This document shows, in pieces, positions 36,879-40,655 of a stretch of DNA of 40,655 nucleotides. The number at the start of each line of letters is the position of its first letter. Within the stretch, counting starts at the first letter, position 1. Both the position numbers and the translations under genes were made by a program. The notes beneath the pieces are model-generated. The model was not told the DNA's origin, did not search any database, and was given only the letters and a program-made list of their open reading frames with translations. The DNA is from Sedimenticola sp. (GTDB taxonomy: Bacteria; Pseudomonadota; Gammaproteobacteria; Chromatiales; Chromatiaceae): NCBI GenBank assembly GCA_026196795.1, contig JAPHUE010000102.1, positions 1-40,655 on the forward strand, given 5' to 3'.

Positions 36879-37448
36879 TTAGTCATCCCATCGTCCGTAT
36901 CCAGGGATAGCCACATCGTGCTCATCGTAGAGTCCCTGTTTTGCGCTCTGATGACAGCTGTCACAGTTACTGAAAGATTTTACTTTGGGATTATCCTGAG
37001 TCATCCGTTTTGGTATTTCACTGTGTTCGTGAATAAAATAGCGCATCTCTGTTATACGCAACGGTAACGGGCGATCATCTTGGGCGGCCATGATTTTGTT
37101 TGGTAAATTATAGTTACTCCTGCCAGCAGCGTTGTTCAATAAATAGTTGCGTAGGGTCTTGAGGTCACCTTCTGTGAGCTCTGCATTCTCACCAAAGTGA
37201 TCGTCCAGATTGTTAGCAATGGTTTCCCATGACGTGGCGGGTAGCAAGCCGGGTTGGTACGAGAAGTGACAGCTGCCGCACTCCTCGACATAGAGCTGAC
37301 TCTCAATCGATTCGATATCGGATTTTGACTGCTTAAACCAGGAGAATAGCGAGTTCTCATCACTTTTGTTACTACTTAATGCCACACCGGTCATGCTAAT
37401 CAGTGAGACGGTTAGCGTTGTTGCAATGGCCCAATTTATTTTGTTCAT
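36879..37448 (-). CDS. Diheme cytochrome c (DHC family)
   Basis: CGSCH and CDSCH haem motifs, signal peptide, FHPGLLPATSW-like YQPGLLPATSWETIANNLDDHFGENA. Confidence 0.9.
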   Translation of the reverse strand: MNKINWAIATTLTVSLISMTGVALSSNKSDENSLFSWFKQSKSDIESIESQLYVEECGSCHFSYQPGLLPATSWETIANNLDDHFGENAELTEGDLKTLRNYLLNNAAGRSNYNLPNKIMAAQDDRPLPLRITEMRYFIHEHSEIPKRMTQDNPKVKSFSNCDSCHQSAKQGLYDEHDVAIPGYGRWDD

Positions 37449-37467
37449 ATCGAGTTCCTTACTAAAA

Positions 37468-37869
37468 TCATTTGTTTTGTTGTTGGATAAACAGAATCAG
37501 GTCGCCCTTCTCCTGGGGTGTGCATTCACGTCCAAAGGTCCATTTGCAGTTTCGTTTGAACCATTTCTCGATCTTGCTTTTATCCGTCAGACGATGCGAT
37601 GTGACCACAGGAGCCATTGGCTCAATAGGTTTACCTGTCCGTAAATGTTTGCCAGAAAGGTTAAGGTTGTTTCCATGACAGTCGGTACAACTTCTCTCTA
37701 TGCCGCGCTCAGTTTCCTTGGTCACGCTGAGCCAGAGTTGTTTGCCTGTCTCTGCGTTGAATGGACCGGCACCGACACTCCGGTAATCAGCCAGAGATTG
37801 CTCTGAGGCTGTTTCTGCCAGAGCAGTTACTGATAGCAGTAACAAAAATGTGAATAATATGACTTTCAC
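37468..37869 (-). CDS. DUF1924 / SHP-type cytochrome c
   Basis: Signal peptide; SCTDCHGNNLNLSGKHLRTGKPIEPMAPVVTSHRLTDKSKIEKWFKRNCKWTFGRECTPQEKGDLILFI. Confidence 0.88.
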   Translation of the reverse strand: MKVILFTFLLLLSVTALAETASEQSLADYRSVGAGPFNAETGKQLWLSVTKETERGIERSCTDCHGNNLNLSGKHLRTGKPIEPMAPVVTSHRLTDKSKIEKWFKRNCKWTFGRECTPQEKGDLILFIQQQNK

Positions 37870-37885
37870 TCGAATACCTCTGCCT

Positions 37886-38467
37886 TTAATGAGATTGTTG
37901 TTTGCGGCCGGTGAGCATGGAGCGGATCAGGTTCTCACTATGCTGAAAACTGGCTACTAACACACCTGCAATATGAAACAGGATCAGCAGCAGTGTGAAA
38001 TTGGCGAGGAATTCGTGGAGCTCCTCGGCGGCTTTTCCAATAGAGACCGGTAGCTCATTCATCACACCCGCTAATGGTCCGGCTGACTGCTCTGCGCCAT
38101 AGGTGGCGAGGCCAGTGAGGGTGGTCAGACTCAAGGCAATCAAGAGCGCGAATACCATCGCCCCGCCCGCTGGGTTGTGTCCGATATGGCGTTCAGCTCT
38201 GAAGGTCGCTGTTCGCTTGAGATAGGCCAGTACAGTTTTCGGTGATTGGGTGAAATCACTAAAGCGGGCGTGTGGTGTACCAATGAATCCCCAGATGAGA
38301 CGGAACAGAATCAGTCCCAAAATGGCGTAGCCCGCGTAGCTATGCAGCGAGATAAAATCATCCTCAGTGAGGTACGCAATAATAAAGCAGCTGGCCAGTG
38401 ACCAGTGGAACACTCGGATGGGTAGATCCCAGACCTTGATCTCGTTGTTTGAAAATGATGTGTGCAT
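37886..38467 (-). CDS. Cytochrome b561-type membrane subunit
   Basis: IKVWDLPIRVFHWSLASCFIIAYLT...SLHSYAGYAILGLILFRLIWGFIGTPHARFSDF; ...FHIAGVLVASF; Met at 38467 preferred. Confidence 0.92.
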   Translation of the reverse strand: MHTSFSNNEIKVWDLPIRVFHWSLASCFIIAYLTEDDFISLHSYAGYAILGLILFRLIWGFIGTPHARFSDFTQSPKTVLAYLKRTATFRAERHIGHNPAGGAMVFALLIALSLTTLTGLATYGAEQSAGPLAGVMNELPVSIGKAAEELHEFLANFTLLLILFHIAGVLVASFQHSENLIRSMLTGRKQQSH

Positions 38468-38647
38468 GATGCCTCTCCAAATTGACTGGAGAGAGCCTAT
38501 CAACTGAAACTGAAACCAAGCTTAAAAAGGTGGAAGCTTGCGCGATCAATGACTATCGCCGTGAAATAGCTGGCCGGGGAAAGGCGCTGGGTGGCTACCC
38601 GGCTGGGATAGGAAGAGGCATTATGTCGCGATGATACCCGGTGCGAA

Positions 38648-39421
38648 CTATCTAAACTCAAACATCGCCATGCCTATGTTGCCGTACATATAGCTTTGAT
38701 GAAAACGTCTTCCAGGTTTGTGCTTGTTTCCTGCTGCCCAGGCGACGACTAACGGGGCGAAATGTTCAGACGAGGGGTGTGCCTGATCGAATAGCGGGGT
38801 GAATTGTTGTGGATTCACTACCCGGTCGAATCGATTGCCTTGAACATTATCCTGTAACCAGTACTCAAATTTCTTTGCCCACACATCCGTGTGCTCTTCT
38901 CTGTTCATAGCACCAAGATTATGCACTGAACCACCGGAGCCAATAATCAGAACATTTTGTTCCCGTAATGGTGTCAATGCCTCACCGAGTCGAGCCGCTT
39001 CTTGCAAGTTTCCTTTTGGGAGTGATACCTGGATAACCGGGATATCTGCCGTTGGATAGATCAGCATCAAGGGAACCCATGCGCCATGATCCAATCCTCG
39101 CGCCTGGTCCAGATTTACACTGAACCCTGCCGACTCCAGTTGAGCCCCGATCTGTTGGGCTAGGGCAGGGTCGCCCTTTGCCGGGTAGGTCAGTTGGTAG
39201 AGGGTGTCAGGAAAACCGCTAAAGTCATAGATCATTTGATGGGATTCGGCACTGGTGATACCGATAGGTGACTCAATCCAGTGGGCAGAGATGATGACAA
39301 TCGCTTTTGGCGACGCCAGTTTTCCACTCAGGCTTCTGAGTGCACGGTTGGCGACATGTTCTGTTAGAACAAAGTCGGGCGCACCGTGAGAGATGAACAG
39401 GGTTGGTTGGCAAGTTGACAT
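38648..39421 (-). CDS. LigB/DODA-type extradiol ring-cleavage dioxygenase
   Basis: PTLFISHGAPDFVL, IVIISAHWIESPIGI, GLDHGAWVPLMLIYP, IIGSGGSVHNL. Confidence 0.92.
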   Translation of the reverse strand: MSTCQPTLFISHGAPDFVLTEHVANRALRSLSGKLASPKAIVIISAHWIESPIGITSAESHQMIYDFSGFPDTLYQLTYPAKGDPALAQQIGAQLESAGFSVNLDQARGLDHGAWVPLMLIYPTADIPVIQVSLPKGNLQEAARLGEALTPLREQNVLIIGSGGSVHNLGAMNREEHTDVWAKKFEYWLQDNVQGNRFDRVVNPQQFTPLFDQAHPSSEHFAPLVVAWAAGNKHKPGRRFHQSYMYGNIGMAMFEFR

Positions 39422-39655
39422 AAAAAAAGGCCCCACAGTAATAACTTTTTTAAATAGTGAATCCTCTCAGAAAGCATAGCTGCTTTCTTGGCTGGGTGCA
39501 TTTTGAACCGTTTGTCTTGATCTCCGACATACAGTTAGACGAAATGTTATTCAGGCGACAGAAAAGTGCCAGATCTCGCAGTAGAATTAAACTAACAACG
39601 ATAACGATTAAGTGCGCTGTAGATCAGGGCGGCGCCAATAATGGGGAGAGATATT

Positions 39656-40655
39656 ATGACCAGGCTACGCAAAATCTCGCTATTGATTTTGGTACTGTTC
39701 AGTTTAAGTGCGCCAATCAATGCCCGGGCTGACACGCTGGATACGCTACTGGATATACTGGTTATAGCGGGTGTGGTAGATCCTACCATTGTGGAGGCCA
39801 AGGAGTTGATTAGCTGTCTGGTGAATCAACCACCGGAGCTTTCGGGACTCTGTGTCTCAGAGGGACCGCAGCCCTCAGGTTATTTACCTGATGATCGGAC
39901 TCTCCGTGCCGTGGTCGAAATAGTACAAGCGGCCTATCAGGGCAAATGGAACAAGGTCTTAGCGATTGCCGGAACCGATGTGTTGTATCAGCTGGTCTGC
40001 AAAGGAGGATTGAGCGCGGCGGGCCCGGTAAAGCCCTTTATTTGTGATGGACCTTTTGCGGAGATAGTTTCTCTTGGCCAGCCCGTCGTTCATATGGTGT
40101 TAGAGGCGGTTGCCAGTGAAGATATAGGCGATTGGGTCAGGGTTGTGGCCATGGCGGGCCCTGAGCTGGGCTGTCGACTGATTCCGAACAGTATTCCTGG
40201 TAAGGATGCCGTTTGTGGTCCGCTGGCAGAGGTATTAGCCGCAGCGATGGGTGCCATCAACGATGCAGCCAATGCGGTTTGGGGTGGCATCAATAATGTG
40301 GGTGACTGGGTCTCCGGGCAGGATAAGCACATGAATCCCGACCACTATTATGCCCTCTATTGGCAGCCTTGGTATCACTATGCGACTTGGCTGGGTGTTG
40401 CTCACAATTGGCAAGGTTTGGGCAATTTGTTGGCTTACGTACGTGATCCCTGCGAGAAGTATTTCGACTCTCATACCATGAGTCAGGACAATGCCCAGGA
40501 GCTGTGTGATGGCCAGCGTGATCGTTTCAGCAATGAGGTTAAGGCCTTTAAAAGTACGCTGGATGTGGCACCGGATGCCTATTATGAGATGGCGATTAAG
40601 CCCTTGCCTGCCATCTATGCGATTGAGGATTATGGCAAACTGACCAATAGCTCTA
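39656..40655 (+). CDS. Secreted Cys-containing hypothetical protein, 3' end outside window (not in supplied ORF track)
   Basis: GGGGAGAG before ATG; MTRLRKISLLILVLFSLSAPINARADTLDTLLDILVIAGVVDPTIVEAKELISCLVNQPPELSGLC...; 333 codons open to the window end. Confidence 0.8.
   Translation, partial: MTRLRKISLLILVLFSLSAPINARADTLDTLLDILVIAGVVDPTIVEAKELISCLVNQPPELSGLCVSEGPQPSGYLPDDRTLRAVVEIVQAAYQGKWNKVLAIAGTDVLYQLVCKGGLSAAGPVKPFICDGPFAEIVSLGQPVVHMVLEAVASEDIGDWVRVVAMAGPELGCRLIPNSIPGKDAVCGPLAEVLAAAMGAINDAANAVWGGINNVGDWVSGQDKHMNPDHYYALYWQPWYHYATWLGVAHNWQGLGNLLAYVRDPCEKYFDSHTMSQDNAQELCDGQRDRFSNEVKAFKSTLDVAPDAYYEMAIKPLPAIYAIEDYGKLTNSS

Noticed and set aside
36729-37067. 112-codon + ORF at the end of the diheme cytochrome gene
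   Set aside because: GTG start, mostly antisense to the DHC haem region, no recognisable domain.
39457-39732. 91-codon + ORF
   Set aside because: Overlaps the better-supported secreted-protein start at 39656 in another frame and includes a probable promoter/hairpin region.
1-40655. CRISPR arrays, IS elements, integrase or phage modules
   Set aside because: No regularly spaced repeats, transposase/integrase motifs or paired terminal repeats were seen on reading the window.

Overview
Ordinary gammaproteobacterial-type chromosome (looks like a sulfur-oxidiser or symbiont relative; inference only), densely coding on both strands. From left to right: end of an unknown CDS, hisI, gloB, a dihydroorotase, a tandem QueD-like protein, a chemotaxis receptor, tRNA-Thr(CGT), a Fur-family regulator, a type IV pilus minor pilin/PilY1/PilE locus, ispH, an SlpA-like FKBP, PduO-type adenosyltransferase, rimO, DUF2892, an APH/P-loop kinase fusion, cupin, dusA, a diguanylate cyclase, gltA, a GNAT/C39-peptidase + RLAN/RimK ATP-grasp pair, a sigma-54 activator, an acyl-CoA ligase + TRAP operon, a PstS-like protein, an SHP/DHC/cytochrome b redox operon, a LigB dioxygenase, and a Cys-containing secreted protein open to the window end. 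Items most worth a second look: (i) the GNAT-C39/RLAN-ATP-grasp two-gene unit, translationally coupled to an upstream short transmembrane ORF resembling the C-terminus of RMD1/DUF155; (ii) a readable sigma-54 control module (two 17-bp palindromes plus a -24/-12 promoter) between a sensor-less activator and the ligase/TRAP operon; (iii) an unlisted 46-aa Cys-rich membrane ORF whose frame extends upstream through a single in-frame TGA to an ATG with a strong Shine-Dalgarno; (iv) a fused QueD-like protein with complementary motif loss; (v) a palindrome inside the promoter of the DUF2892 gene. No CRISPR array, transposon or rRNA was seen. All family assignments are from motif recognition by eye; no database search was run.
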